Position numbers and translations under genes: made by a program. This document shows positions 7,662 through 17,374 of a stretch of 45,730 bases of DNA, in pieces. Position 1 is the stretch's first letter, and each line of letters opens with the position of its first letter. The DNA comes from Clostridia bacterium (GTDB lineage: Bacteria; Bacillota; Clostridia; Oscillospirales; Acutalibacteraceae), in NCBI GenBank assembly GCA_900755995.1, contig CAAEIM010000193.1:1-45730 (forward strand), read 5' to 3'. The notes beneath the pieces are model-generated. The model had not been told where the DNA came from and did not search any database. It was given only the letters and a program-made list of their open reading frames with translations.

Positions 7662-9311
7662 CTATAAGTATGAATTGTCTGCTCCATCATAATTATCAAG
7701 ACCGCCTTCATCGGGTTCGCCGCCGTTATAGCCGTCAGTGTCATCCAAACCGGTATCTGTATCAGAGTCTGTATCGCTGTCAGAATCGCTTCCCAAATCT
7801 GACGAGCTGTACAGAGAGCCAAACACATCCGCATAGCCGTCGCCGTCTGTGTCAAAGCATTCTGCAATACCGTCGCCGTCTGTGTCAAAGGCTACAATGC
7901 CATTGCCTATGTCTGTACCGGTTGCCGGAATATCGCCCACAAAATTGCCGTCACTGTTGGTTGCAAGCGTAACTCCTGTAGATGCAGGCACAGTAACAGA
8001 ATTGCTCGCTCCCTCAGAAGCGATGATTTGCGAAGCTGCAGGCGGCACAGGAGCTGTTGAAGGTGCAATGGTTTCATTCGGATTAAAGCGTGATGTCTTT
8101 GTAGTATTGCAGGAAGAAACATCCAGTGTACCGTAAATTGCACCTGTTTTATTTGGGTCAAGCTTTTCGGTAATTATAGCCATAGCCGTTCTGATTTTAT
8201 AATCTATATCATCGGGCAAGCCCAGAATTATAGCGATTCTGTTGTCATAAATAAGCTTTAATGAAGCCGTATTATTAACATCAATTCCTGTTATTCCCGA
8301 AAATTCATTCTTGCTTATGGAGTCAGAGATTTCCTCAAGAATAATAGGTACGTTATCATCGCTGTAGGAAACATAGCTGCCTACAGTGGCTGTTTCAAGC
8401 GCACTGCTTGAAAGTATGGGATATTTTGCTGAATTATCAGCAATAACGTCAAGTATTCGTCCCTTAGAGCTGATAAGCAGGTACTGTCCGTTATTAATAA
8501 TAACATATGCCGGAACTGCATCTGTTATTTTAATTTTTATAGTATCGGGGACGACAACATCTACCCTTGCATCCTCCACATACGGAAGATTTTCTGCTAT
8601 GTTATCAGGAGTTGCCATTATCTTGCCAATGAAAATATTGTTTTGCAGTGCAACATTTGCATAAGAAATAATTTCTTCCTCGCTGTAGTAGCTGCTGCCC
8701 TCGACCTTGATTTTTTCGGTTTTGAACAGAACCGTGAGAGAAAGTACAATTCCGATTGCAAGCACTATAACACAAGTGATAATCGACGCTAAAATTCTGC
8801 GCTTTTTTATCTGCACGGCAGTCATTGGCTTTTTCAGGCGCTTAACCTTTACGTTTTCCTGCTCTCTGATATTTTTTGCCACTCGCTGCTGCTTTTGGCG
8901 CTCGCCGTACTCATCTATATAAAATCCGTCATCATACGCTTTTGGCTTGAGATTCTTGATTTTCTTTTCACTTTTTCGTATAAAACGCTCCTCTTGGCTT
9001 AGGTCATCTCTCTGCTTTTTCATCTGCTCATTAAGCTTTTGCTCAATTTTGCTGTTGGTTTTCTTTACCGGCTTTGAGCTTTTAGCCCTTTGTGAGCCTG
9101 CCGCCTTTTGTGACGGAGCAGTTTTCGGCTTTTTAGGAGCGCCTTGTTTTTTTACATCTTCTTTTTTTATGTTTTCCTTATTATTGGAGGATTTCACTGC
9201 CTTTGCTTGATTTTTATGAAACTTTTGCGCTTCTTTGGCAGCCAGCTTTCTCTGCTTCTGAATTTTCCTCCGTTCATCGGCGGAAAGCTCCTTCCTTTTG
9301 TCTTCTGCCAT
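7662..9311 (-). CDS. ftsQ: FtsQ/DivIB-type divisome protein with acidic DxDGDG tail
   Basis: Bitopic division protein that bridges FtsL/FtsB-type proteins and the septal synthase. At 549 aa it is about twice the usual length (250-300 aa). Layout: a very basic, Lys/Gln-rich cytoplasmic part (1-172), one membrane helix (about 173-196), a POTRA-type domain (about 197-268, I-K-V-E-G-S...V-V-P-D-T-I-K-I), the rest of the FtsQ fold to about 400, then a long extension. The extension is Pro/Ala/Ser-rich, carries two tandem D-T-D-G-D-G loops (476-481 and 487-492), and ends in a Ser-Asp/Thr-Asp repeat rich in acid. The loops resemble thrombospondin type 3 or EF-type calcium sites. The start follows GGAGG. 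Position between murA and ftsZ fits ftsQ. Confidence 0.85.
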   Translation of the reverse strand: MAEDKRKELSADERRKIQKQRKLAAKEAQKFHKNQAKAVKSSNNKENIKKEDVKKQGAPKKPKTAPSQKAAGSQRAKSSKPVKKTNSKIEQKLNEQMKKQRDDLSQEERFIRKSEKKIKNLKPKAYDDGFYIDEYGERQKQQRVAKNIREQENVKVKRLKKPMTAVQIKKRRILASIITCVIVLAIGIVLSLTVLFKTEKIKVEGSSYYSEEEIISYANVALQNNIFIGKIMATPDNIAENLPYVEDARVDVVVPDTIKIKITDAVPAYVIINNGQYLLISSKGRILDVIADNSAKYPILSSSALETATVGSYVSYSDDNVPIILEEISDSISKNEFSGITGIDVNNTASLKLIYDNRIAIILGLPDDIDYKIRTAMAIITEKLDPNKTGAIYGTLDVSSCNTTKTSRFNPNETIAPSTAPVPPAASQIIASEGASNSVTVPASTGVTLATNSDGNFVGDIPATGTDIGNGIVAFDTDGDGIAECFDTDGDGYADVFGSLYSSSDLGSDSDSDTDSDTDTGLDDTDGYNGGEPDEGGLDNYDGADNSYL

Positions 9312-9338
9312 TTTTACCTCCTTCCAAATATACCCTTC

Positions 9339-10592
9339 CTAAAGCTTTGCTATCTTTGCTCCCAGAGAGCCAAGCATAAGCTCTATACTTTCATATCCCC
9401 GCTCCAGATATTCGGCGTTACCTATGTCGGTAACGCCCTCGGCAGCAAGCGCAGCAATAACAAGTGCTGCGCCGCCCCGTAAATCCGGAGCAACTACCTT
9501 TGCCCCATATAGCGAGCTGACGCCCTCAACAACCGCAACCTTTCCCTCGGTTTTTATTTTTGCGCCCATACGGGAAAGCTCGATTGTATGACGGTATCGA
9601 TTTTCAAAAATATTTTCAACAAACACCGTAGTTCCGTCAGCCACACTTGCTGCCGCCATAAGCGGAGCCTGAGCGTCTGTGGGAAAGCCCGGATACGGCA
9701 TTGTGCGAATCGTTCTTAATGCGGATAGCCTCTGTGCCAATGAAATAGTAAGGTTTCCGCTGCTGCATTTTATTTTGCAGCCGGCCTCCTCAAGCACGGG
9801 AATAACCGTACCTAAGTGACTTTGTACTATACCCTTTAATGTGATTTTTGACTGTGTTGCCGCCGCAGCAGCCATAAGAGTTGCAACAACTATTCTGTCA
9901 GGGATAACCGTGTGCTGAGTACCGCTCAGTGACGAAACCCCGTCCACGACAACAACTCCCTCGCCTGCACCGTAAATTTTAGCGCCGCAGCCGTTGAGGT
10001 AATCAGCAAGGTCGCAGATTTCAGGCTCACAAGCAGCATTAATAATAGTTGTTGTTCCCTCAGCCGTGCTGGCGGCTATCATTATATCCTCAGTTGCGCC
10101 TACGCTCGGAAAGGAAAGCGCAATCTTCGTGCCCTTTAGTCCCTTGGGGGCTGTGCATTCAATAACCCCGTGCTTCTCCGCAATTTCCGCACCCATCTGC
10201 TCAAGTGCTTTAAGGTGCATATCTATCGGACGAGGGCCAATCTCACAGCCTCCCGGCAAAGAAAGACTGACCGAACCGGTTCGTGCCAGAACAGCTCCCA
10301 AAAATATAATTGAACTTCTTGTTTTTCTCATAAGTACATCGGGAATATCACTTTTGCACAGTCCGTCAGCCGAAATGAGCATTGTTGAGTGAAATCTCTT
10401 TACATTACAGCCGAGGTATCGGAGTATCTGAGAGGAAGCCTCAACATCCGATAAATTAGGACAGTTATAGAGAACATTCTCGCCTTTTGTAAGTACGCAG
10501 GCTGCAATAATCGGCAATACGCTGTTTTTTGAGCCCTGAACATCAACCTCTCCGCTGAGTTTTTCCCGTCCCGTAACAAGAAGTCTTGACAC
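9339..10592 (-). CDS. murA: UDP-N-acetylglucosamine 1-carboxyvinyltransferase MurA
   Basis: First committed enzyme of peptidoglycan precursor synthesis: transfers enolpyruvate from PEP to UDP-GlcNAc in the cytoplasm. The 417-aa length is typical. K22 in G-S-K-N is the conserved substrate-contacting lysine, and C116 in L-P-G-G-C-E-I-G-P-R-P is the PEP-binding loop cysteine targeted by fosfomycin, so sensitivity is expected at this position. The start is GTG at 10592, with TAGGAGG upstream. It sits between murG and ftsQ within the dcw cluster, where many Clostridia place a murA copy. Confidence 0.97.
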   Translation of the reverse strand: MSRLLVTGREKLSGEVDVQGSKNSVLPIIAACVLTKGENVLYNCPNLSDVEASSQILRYLGCNVKRFHSTMLISADGLCKSDIPDVLMRKTRSSIIFLGAVLARTGSVSLSLPGGCEIGPRPIDMHLKALEQMGAEIAEKHGVIECTAPKGLKGTKIALSFPSVGATEDIMIAASTAEGTTTIINAACEPEICDLADYLNGCGAKIYGAGEGVVVVDGVSSLSGTQHTVIPDRIVVATLMAAAAATQSKITLKGIVQSHLGTVIPVLEEAGCKIKCSSGNLTISLAQRLSALRTIRTMPYPGFPTDAQAPLMAAASVADGTTVFVENIFENRYRHTIELSRMGAKIKTEGKVAVVEGVSSLYGAKVVAPDLRGGAALVIAALAAEGVTDIGNAEYLERGYESIELMLGSLGAKIAKL

Positions 10593-10648
10593 AATAACAC
10601 CCTCCTACATAAAATACCTCTACATTCTATGTCAAAAGGTGATTTTGG

Positions 10649-11770
10649 TTACACAAGTCCAAGCAAGCCCTTTATTACAGAGTATATTCTCTCGTTTGCG
10701 TCTGTAATAGCGGTTTTTCTTGCATTTTTAGCATATTCTGCAAGTTTTTCTGGATTTTTAAGCATATTGTCTGCCTTTTCCATAAGCAAGCTGCCTGTTA
10801 AATCCTTTTCTTCAATAATATCTGCCGCTCCTGCATTCACAAGAGCCATTGCGTTGTGATACTGATGATTTTCGGCAACATTTGGTGACGGAATCAAAAT
10901 TGCGGGCTTGCCAAGCGCCTGAATTTCACTCAGAGTAATTGCGCCCGCACGGCATATCACCAAATCGGCAGCCGCCATACACACATCCATATCATCAATA
11001 AACTCCCGTATATCAAGATTATCGGCCTTTTCAAGGTCGCAGCCTTTTTCTTTTAAAAGGTCGGGAAACCATTTGCCGTACTTGCCATATGCGTGGATAT
11101 GCTGATATCTTCCGTCATTGCCGCTTCTTGCAATCAAATCGGCTACTCCCTCATTAATTTTTCTTGCGCCGAGGCTGCCGCCGAACGAAAGCACTACAGG
11201 TCTTTCGTCAACGCCGAGCTTTGCTCTCGCCTCTTCTCTGTTTGCGGCAAGAATCTTACCTCTTACGGGGTTGCCTGTAACGGCAAAGTCAGCCTTTTTG
11301 TCAAAATGCTTTTTGGCATCGGACACAGCAAGCATTACCTTGTCAACCTCTTTAGCCAGCATTTTGTTTGTTATTCCCGGAAATGCATTCTGCTCGTGAA
11401 TAACTGTTTTTACGCCGAGCTTTGCAGCAGCTCTGACAACAGGTCCTGAAACATATCCGCCCGTGCCTATACAAATATCAGGCTTAAACTCCTTGATTAT
11501 TTTCTTTGCATCTATGGAAGAAGTTATAGTTCTCTTAACTGTTTTTACGTTATCAACAAAGCCCTTTGGTGAAATTTTTCGGCTGAATCCGCTGATAACA
11601 ATGAATTTCATATCATAGCCCGCCTGCGGCACAAGGGTTTCTTCCATTCCGCCCTTGTTTCCTACAAAGAGAAATTCCGTATCAGGCTTTTTTTGTTTTA
11701 TAAACCCTGCAATTGCAAGAGCAGGATTTATATGCCCCGCCGTGCCTCCGCCTGCAAGTAAAACTCTCAT
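10649..11770 (-). CDS. murG: Lipid II synthase MurG
   Basis: Peripheral membrane glycosyltransferase (GT28) that adds GlcNAc to lipid I to give lipid II. The 373-aa protein begins with the glycine-rich G-G-G-T-A-G-H-I-N-P loop, has H-E-Q-N-A-F-P-G in the N domain and S-F-G-G-S-L-G-A plus C-R-A-G-A-I-T-L-S-E in the C domain, all family hallmarks. The ATG at 11770 follows GGAGG. It starts 18 bp after ftsW and is probably cotranscribed with it, matching the lipid II supply-and-polymerisation order mraY-ftsW-murG. Confidence 0.97.
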   Translation of the reverse strand: MRVLLAGGGTAGHINPALAIAGFIKQKKPDTEFLFVGNKGGMEETLVPQAGYDMKFIVISGFSRKISPKGFVDNVKTVKRTITSSIDAKKIIKEFKPDICIGTGGYVSGPVVRAAAKLGVKTVIHEQNAFPGITNKMLAKEVDKVMLAVSDAKKHFDKKADFAVTGNPVRGKILAANREEARAKLGVDERPVVLSFGGSLGARKINEGVADLIARSGNDGRYQHIHAYGKYGKWFPDLLKEKGCDLEKADNLDIREFIDDMDVCMAAADLVICRAGAITLSEIQALGKPAILIPSPNVAENHQYHNAMALVNAGAADIIEEKDLTGSLLMEKADNMLKNPEKLAEYAKNARKTAITDANERIYSVIKGLLGLV

Positions 11771-11788
11771 CTATATACCTCCAAACGC

Positions 11789-13072
11789 TTATTGCTTTTC
11801 AATGTTTGCCGTTCTTGAAATAGAAAGCACAAGTCCCATCTGTGCGAGCAGCATAATCAGCGAACTGCCGCCGTAGCTGAAGAATGGAAGGCTGATACCT
11901 GTATTTGGCAGCCAGTCGGTAATTACCAAGATATTCAAAATTACCTGCAAGCCAATCTGCGAGGTAAGACCTATGCCCAGCAGTTTTCCGAAATTATCCT
12001 TTGCACGGAGTGAGAGTGTAATTCCTCGCCACACAAGGAGTGCAAATATAAGAAGTATAAGAACAGCTCCTACAAGTCCAAGCTCCTCTACAACTATAGC
12101 AAAGATGAAATCGTTCTGCGGTTCAGGCAAATACAAAAACTTCTGTCTTGACTGACCGATTCCGAGTCCCCAGAGTCCGCCTGAGCCTATTGCATACAAC
12201 GAGTTTCTTGTCTGCCAGGTGGTCTGCCACATATCCTCTGTTGTGTATTCGAGCGACTGTCCCCAACCATCCATTCGGCTCATTGCATAGGTAAGTCCGC
12301 CTGTCATAGCAAGAATAACTACCACAACTGCGAGGATAACTCCGCCTATAGCAAGGTATCTTGTTTTCATACCGCCGATATAGAGCATAAGAACTGTAAG
12401 CATTGCTATAATTACAATACCCGAATAATGCGGCTCAAGAAACAGCAGAAGCGCCATTGTCGAGAACACTATTACACCCGGTAATACACTGTATTTTGGA
12501 AGCTGCATCTTATCATAATACTTGCTGCACCAATGAGCAAAGAACAAGATAACTGAAAATTTTGCAATCTCAGAAGGCTGCATATTGAATATTCCAAGCG
12601 GAATCCAACGATGAATATCCGTTTCTGAGGGAATTACAAGAACAATTATCAAGGCTAAGTATGTAACGCCCATAATTAAAGGAACAAATCGGTGAAGCTT
12701 GTTGTAATTGAAGAAGGATATAGCAAACATACAAAACAAGCCAAATCCTGCAAATGCAAGCTGTCTTATCAGATAATAGTAGCTGTTTCCCAGATTATAG
12801 TAAGCGACAGGATAGCTCGCCGAAAACATCATAATCATTCCTATTGTAAGAAGCACAAGAATAATTATGCAAAACGGCAGGTCAATACCCATTCCCGTTG
12901 TAATCCATCTCGGCTTTTTCCTGCGATGACTTCCCTTTGAAGCTATCTTCCCGGTGTTCTTATTAGAACGAACAGTCAGCTTTTCTTTCCTTAACTGCTC
13001 AGCCTCAAGAAATTTTTCATCATATATTCTGTTTATATCCGCCTTTAGTATCATATTCAGATACGGAGCCAT
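11789..13072 (-). CDS. ftsW: SEDS-family septal glycosyltransferase FtsW
   Basis: Multi-spanning peptidoglycan polymerase that works with the class B PBP at the septum. 427 aa, about ten hydrophobic segments, with the SEDS hallmarks Q-P-S-E-I-A-K, W-Q-T-R-N-S-L-Y-A-I-G-S-G-G, and the conserved C-terminal N-T-G-I-S-L-P-F-F-S-Y-G-G-S-S. A roughly 60-residue charged cytoplasmic N terminus precedes the first helix. The ATG at 13072 is chosen because GGGAGG lies 8 bases upstream; a TTG at 13078 is too close to that site. The SpoVE paralogue is possible, but position inside the dcw cluster favours the division role. Confidence 0.93.
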   Translation of the reverse strand: MAPYLNMILKADINRIYDEKFLEAEQLRKEKLTVRSNKNTGKIASKGSHRRKKPRWITTGMGIDLPFCIIILVLLTIGMIMMFSASYPVAYYNLGNSYYYLIRQLAFAGFGLFCMFAISFFNYNKLHRFVPLIMGVTYLALIIVLVIPSETDIHRWIPLGIFNMQPSEIAKFSVILFFAHWCSKYYDKMQLPKYSVLPGVIVFSTMALLLFLEPHYSGIVIIAMLTVLMLYIGGMKTRYLAIGGVILAVVVVILAMTGGLTYAMSRMDGWGQSLEYTTEDMWQTTWQTRNSLYAIGSGGLWGLGIGQSRQKFLYLPEPQNDFIFAIVVEELGLVGAVLILLIFALLVWRGITLSLRAKDNFGKLLGIGLTSQIGLQVILNILVITDWLPNTGISLPFFSYGGSSLIMLLAQMGLVLSISRTANIEKQ

Positions 13073-13103
13073 TAGCAAAACCTCCCGTCAGTCTGAAAAA
13101 ACA

Positions 13104-14135
13104 TTAAACTGCTGCGCCAAAGTATGCAATTAATGCTGAAGCAGCACCGAAAATTGCAGTTACCAGGCTGAATACACTTACTATCTTAACCTCACTCCAG
13201 CCACACATCTCAAAATGATGATGTATAGGGCTCATTTTAAAGAGCCTTTTTCCGTGAGTAATCTTAAAGTAGCCCACCTGCAAAATAACCGAGAACATCT
13301 CCGCAAGATATATGATGCCGACAGGCAGAAGAAGTATTGGCATATCCACAGCAAAAGCCAGCGCACAAACAAGACCGCCGAGGAAAAGCGAGCCTGTGTC
13401 ACCCATAAATACCTTTGCAGGGTGGAAGTTCCAAACCAAAAATCCCAGGCAAGCACCTGCTGAAGCAGCGCACATAGCAGTTACGCCCAATTCGCTCATC
13501 ATACAGGCGATTATCATAAAGCTTATGCATACAAAAAACGTAATCGAACCGTCAAGTCCATCTACACCGTCTGTAAGGTTTACAGCATTTACAATGCCAA
13601 CAATTACAATCGCCGAAATAATATAATAGAAAAATCCCAGGTCAACCTTGCCGATAAAAGGAATTGTTGTAGCTGTGCCGCAGCCTGCTACTGCAAGAAT
13701 TATAATGTAGGCAATAGCAGCCGCAAACTGCAAAATAAGCTTTTGCTTTGGTGTAAGACCGAGGTTGCGCTTTTTTACTACCTTAGTATAGTCATCAATA
13801 AAACCGATAGCACCGTTTGCAACAGCGAGGAAAAGTCCCGCAAAAATCATAACGGTTTCTCTGTTCATATCTGCAAAATAAAGGTTTATGAAATCCTTGC
13901 CAATGCAGAGATAAATAATTGTACTGATTACAGTAACGACAGCTATTGCAATAATGAACATAAAGCCGCCCATAATCGGGGTACCCTGCTTTTTCTTATG
14001 CCACTTCGGGCCGTCCTCAAGAATAGTCTGACCAAAGTGAAGTCTGCGCAGCATGGGTATTAAAAAAGCACCGGTAACTGCCGAAATTAAGAATGCAACG
14101 ACTGCCGCCGCAAAAGTCCAGATTCCATATACCAT
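13104..14135 (-). CDS. mraY: Phospho-N-acetylmuramoyl-pentapeptide transferase MraY
   Basis: Integral membrane enzyme that makes lipid I from UDP-MurNAc-pentapeptide and undecaprenyl phosphate. 343 aa with about ten membrane helices and the catalytic motifs D-D-Y-T-K, N-L-T-D-G-V-D-G-L-D-G, and S-P-I-H-H-H-F-E near the C terminus. The start follows AAAGGAACG. A strong hairpin (14157-14189) lies immediately upstream of this ribosome site in the gap after the PBP gene. murE and murF, usually just before mraY, are absent, as is murD, usually just after. Confidence 0.97.
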   Translation of the reverse strand: MVYGIWTFAAAVVAFLISAVTGAFLIPMLRRLHFGQTILEDGPKWHKKKQGTPIMGGFMFIIAIAVVTVISTIIYLCIGKDFINLYFADMNRETVMIFAGLFLAVANGAIGFIDDYTKVVKKRNLGLTPKQKLILQFAAAIAYIIILAVAGCGTATTIPFIGKVDLGFFYYIISAIVIVGIVNAVNLTDGVDGLDGSITFFVCISFMIIACMMSELGVTAMCAASAGACLGFLVWNFHPAKVFMGDTGSLFLGGLVCALAFAVDMPILLLPVGIIYLAEMFSVILQVGYFKITHGKRLFKMSPIHHHFEMCGWSEVKIVSVFSLVTAIFGAASALIAYFGAAV

Positions 14136-14156
14136 AAATTATCGTTCCTTTCAAGC

Positions 14157-14189
14157 GGGCAAAGGGCTTGATAAATCAAAGCCCTGCCC
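14157..14189 (-). other. Long hairpin directly upstream of the mraY ribosome site
   Basis: GGGC-AAA-GGGCTTGAT pairs with ATCAAAGCCC-TGCCC around a 2-nt loop. There is no U tract on the minus strand; AAAGGAACG for mraY begins a few bases after the stem. It may be a processing site, an RNA-stability element or a translational control structure. Confidence 0.6.
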
Positions 14190-14229
14190 AATGGTTATTT
14201 AACATTGCAGTCTTTGCAAGCTGCAAATT

Positions 14230-16506
14230 TTAATCGTTTACGACTTCAGCAGAGCTAAAGGTCACTGTAATCAAAGTACCCTCGCTGACCATAGTACCCT
14301 CTGCAATATCCTGTGAGGTACTTACTACATTGTCTGCTGCCGCACCCACAAGGCTTACGTTAAGTCCGTACGCACTTGCAACCGCATTAACCTCAGATAC
14401 CGAATAGCCTACAAGATTTGGCACCGCTACCTTTTCGGCTGCACTCTCATTTTCTGTATAAAGTACAATGTTTCCTCCGTTTGGTATCATCGATGACGGA
14501 GCAGGAATCTGTGAAATTACATTATCGCCGTTGCCCTTTACAGTTACTGTAAAGCCGTCTGTTTCTGCATTTGCCGTAGCCTCTGCCACTGAAAGTCCAA
14601 CATATGAGCCGGCGGTTACGTCAACGTACTCAAGCTCTTCATCTGTATAGCTCGTTTTAATATTTAGATATGGAAGAACCTCGCTCATAATATTAATAAA
14701 TACAGGAGAAGCCACCTGTGAACCATAGTATGAATCTCCGTTAGGAGTATCAAAAAATACCAATGCCGCAACCTGCGGATCGTCTGCCGGAGCATAACCG
14801 CAGAAGGAAGCAATATAGTCCTCGGAATATTTACTCAATACCTCTTTAACGCCCTTTTTCTCAGAGGTACCTGTTTTGCCTGCTACCCTGTAGCCTGCAA
14901 CATAACCTGAGGTTGAGCCTGCTGTTGTAGTGTTGTACTCAAGGATTTTATTCATTTTGTCCGAGGTTTCTTTTGAAATAGCCTGACGCTTAACGGTCTT
15001 TTCAACGCTCTTGATTACATTGCCGTCTGAATCTGTTATTTTGGAAACCACATAAGGCTGAACAACATATCCGCCGTTAGAAACAGCAGCGCAGGCTGTA
15101 ATCATCTGAATAGGTGTAATCTTAAAGTTCTGTCCGAACGAACCTACTGCAAGGTCAACTTCATCCATATCTGTAAAGAACTGGTCGTCTGCCTCACCCG
15201 GCAGGTCAATTCCTGTTTTGTCTGAAAAGCCAAAAGCACTGTAATACTGAGTATATTTATCAATGCCGAGCAGTGCGCCCATCTGCATAAACGCAGGGTT
15301 ACAGGAATTTACTATAGCCTCCGTAAAGCTTTGCGTTCCGTGTCCGCCCTGATTATGGCAATGAATGGGCGGTGCATCTGCAATAGTCATAGCTCCTGCA
15401 CAATAAAATCTTTTTTCTTCAGTATCATCTACAAGACCTTCTTCAAGTATCATAGATGCTGTACACATTTTAAATACCGAACCCGGCTCGTATGTGTCTG
15501 CCACGGCTTTGTTACGCCACATTGCAGATAGCGCTGCACTTTCCGCCTCAGCCCTCTCATTTTCGGGAAGAGCGGCTATTTTCTGTTTATCAGCGTCGGA
15601 AAGCTCATAAGGATTGTTAAGGTCGTATCCGTTGGCTGTAACTATTGCAAGAACAGCACCCGTATTAACGTCCATTACTATACATACGCCCTTGTTGAGA
15701 ACATCATTGTCAACAATGCCCTGAGCCATATACTTTTCACAAATAGACTGGATTGTTGAATCAATGGTAAGGTAAAGGTTATTGCCGTCCTCAGCCTCAA
15801 CATTCTGCTCGTACTGAAACGGCATTTCTGTTCCCTGCGAATCTTTGGCTGTTACAATTCTGCCGGCTGTACCCTTTAGGTAGCCGTCGTACTCATACTC
15901 AATTCCCTCAAGACCCTGCTCATCGCTTCCCGTAAAGCCTATTATATTGGAAGCAAGGGTATTATTCGGGTAATATCTTTTATAGTCATCCTGAAGCTGA
16001 ACTGCATAGTCGCTGCAGCCGTAGTTCTCTTTCAGCTTTGTAATCAGCTCAAGAATTTTTGTTCTTGTATCAGATTCAATCTTTCGCTTTACAACAACAT
16101 AATAGCTGTTTTGCTTTGTTTTTTCCAGCAAATCTTCCTTGTCAAGCTGCAAAATTTCTGCAAGTCCCGAAGCAATGGCTTCTCGCTGCTTATCGTCTTT
16201 AATATTAGCAGGCGACATAACCACCTGCCAAACGGAAGCGCTTTCTGCGAGCACCTTTCCGTTAGAATCGTAAATAGTACCTCTCTTGGCGGGAAGCTTT
16301 CTGTCCATAAGCTGCTGCTCAACTGCCGACTGCTGAAGCTCACCGCTCTGAATTGTAGTGAGATAGCCAAGTCTTGCGATAATTGCGCCAAAACCTATAA
16401 CAAGAATCAGTACAATCAGCATTGCAGTTCTGTGTCTCAGACGCTGGTTAGGACCCTTTGCGGCCTTTTTATTCTTTCCTTTTTTAGCAAAATCGTTTTT
16501 CTCCAA
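14230..16506 (-). CDS. spoVD: Class B penicillin-binding protein with two PASTA domains (SpoVD/FtsI)
   Basis: Transpeptidase that crosslinks peptidoglycan at the septum or spore cortex. About 758 aa. A short cytoplasmic basic tail precedes a membrane helix, then the PBP dimer domain, then the transpeptidase domain with active-site S-V-F-K (in P-G-S-V-F-K-M), S-C-N and K-T-G-T-S. Two C-terminal PASTA domains cover about the last 130 residues. The start is a TTG; 16506 is best placed 8 bases after AAAGGAG, while a reading from 16530 would put that site inside the gene. Its place after ftsL means it probably serves as the vegetative FtsI here; PASTA domains also fit SpoVD. The role split between the two is not resolvable. 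Confidence 0.9.
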   Translation of the reverse strand: MEKNDFAKKGKNKKAAKGPNQRLRHRTAMLIVLILVIGFGAIIARLGYLTTIQSGELQQSAVEQQLMDRKLPAKRGTIYDSNGKVLAESASVWQVVMSPANIKDDKQREAIASGLAEILQLDKEDLLEKTKQNSYYVVVKRKIESDTRTKILELITKLKENYGCSDYAVQLQDDYKRYYPNNTLASNIIGFTGSDEQGLEGIEYEYDGYLKGTAGRIVTAKDSQGTEMPFQYEQNVEAEDGNNLYLTIDSTIQSICEKYMAQGIVDNDVLNKGVCIVMDVNTGAVLAIVTANGYDLNNPYELSDADKQKIAALPENERAEAESAALSAMWRNKAVADTYEPGSVFKMCTASMILEEGLVDDTEEKRFYCAGAMTIADAPPIHCHNQGGHGTQSFTEAIVNSCNPAFMQMGALLGIDKYTQYYSAFGFSDKTGIDLPGEADDQFFTDMDEVDLAVGSFGQNFKITPIQMITACAAVSNGGYVVQPYVVSKITDSDGNVIKSVEKTVKRQAISKETSDKMNKILEYNTTTAGSTSGYVAGYRVAGKTGTSEKKGVKEVLSKYSEDYIASFCGYAPADDPQVAALVFFDTPNGDSYYGSQVASPVFINIMSEVLPYLNIKTSYTDEELEYVDVTAGSYVGLSVAEATANAETDGFTVTVKGNGDNVISQIPAPSSMIPNGGNIVLYTENESAAEKVAVPNLVGYSVSEVNAVASAYGLNVSLVGAAADNVVSTSQDIAEGTMVSEGTLITVTFSSAEVVND

Positions 16507-16578
16507 CAAAACTTCTCCTTTCAACCGCAATATTCCTTTAAATTTGTAAATAATTTACAGTAACCGTTCCATACCGAA

Positions 16579-16607
16579 AAAAGAGCCAAGACACAGTCTT
16601 AACTCTT
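16579..16607 (-). terminator. Terminator-like hairpin between ftsL and the PBP gene
   Basis: On the minus strand AAGAG...AAGAC-TGT-GTCTT...CTCTT forms a two-part stem followed by a T run. It lies 38 bp after the ftsL stop and would partly separate ftsL from spoVD. Confidence 0.6.
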
Positions 16608-16644
16608 ATTCCTCCATAACATTTGTATTAAGTTTGCCTCTATG

Positions 16645-17184
16645 TTATGACCAAAGATTTACTATTGAGCTGATAAACTGAGTAAAGAGGTTTTCACTTT
16701 CCGGAGAAGTAACCTCTGATTTATCTCCACCCGAAAGAGAAACAAATTCCTGCTGAGAATTTGATGATTTGGTCAAACCAAGCTGATTTTCGGCATAATT
16801 TTCTATATCCGACGAACTAAGTTTTGCCTGAAGACTCATCTCTGTCTGCGTGTAAATACTCTGTGAATTTGAGAGTGTTTCCTTAGCGGTAATAATTTCC
16901 TGATTAAGCTCGGTAATTCTTACCTGACCCACAATAATTGTAGCAATTATAATTGCTGCGACTGCGCCGCCGATTGAGCCAACCGCAAGCTTTAACGGAT
17001 TATGTCTGCGTTTTCTGATTTTATGTATTTCCTCTTCCGGTAAGGAAATAACCTTTTTACCCGTTTTCTTTTTTGGCTTGTTCGCCCTTTTTTCTTCTTC
17101 GTCACGTTTTGGCAAAGGAGCTGCTGTTGAAGCTTCGTCGAAAAGGTTTAAATCATATGCTGCGTTTCTGTTTTCATATGCCAT
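16645..17184 (-). CDS. ftsL: FtsL-like bitopic division protein
   Basis: A 179-aa protein with a charged, Lys-rich cytoplasmic part (about 1-70), one membrane helix (about 72-92), and an extracellular coiled-coil region with spaced hydrophobics, then Y-A-E-N-Q-L-G-L near the end of the coil. This matches FtsL/DivIC topology and its standard place between rsmH and the class B PBP. Sequence conservation is weak, as usual for FtsL, so the call rests on topology and position. The ATG at 17184 was preferred; a GTG at 17193 is an alternative, since the ribosome site (AAAGG or AGGG) is ambiguous. A 280-bp AT-rich gap precedes it. Confidence 0.8.
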   Translation of the reverse strand: MAYENRNAAYDLNLFDEASTAAPLPKRDEEEKRANKPKKKTGKKVISLPEEEIHKIRKRRHNPLKLAVGSIGGAVAAIIIATIIVGQVRITELNQEIITAKETLSNSQSIYTQTEMSLQAKLSSSDIENYAENQLGLTKSSNSQQEFVSLSGGDKSEVTSPESENLFTQFISSIVNLWS

Positions 17185-17374
17185 AATATGCACCCTGTGC
17201 CTTTCTGAATCATTTTAATAAAACACACAATATACTCATTTTAAAAAATGAGCAAAATATTTCATAAATTTAATATTTTAAAAGAATTTTTAAAATTTGT
17301 GCTTTTAAAGGAAGCTTAAATCTCCCTCAAAAGCCTATATTATGCGTATATATAGTAATTATATTTATTAAAGC

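Noticed and set aside
7616..7972. Plus-strand open frame of 118 residues over the FtsQ tail
   Set aside because: It is a shadow of the repetitive Asp-rich ftsQ coding region, with no promoter or ribosome site.
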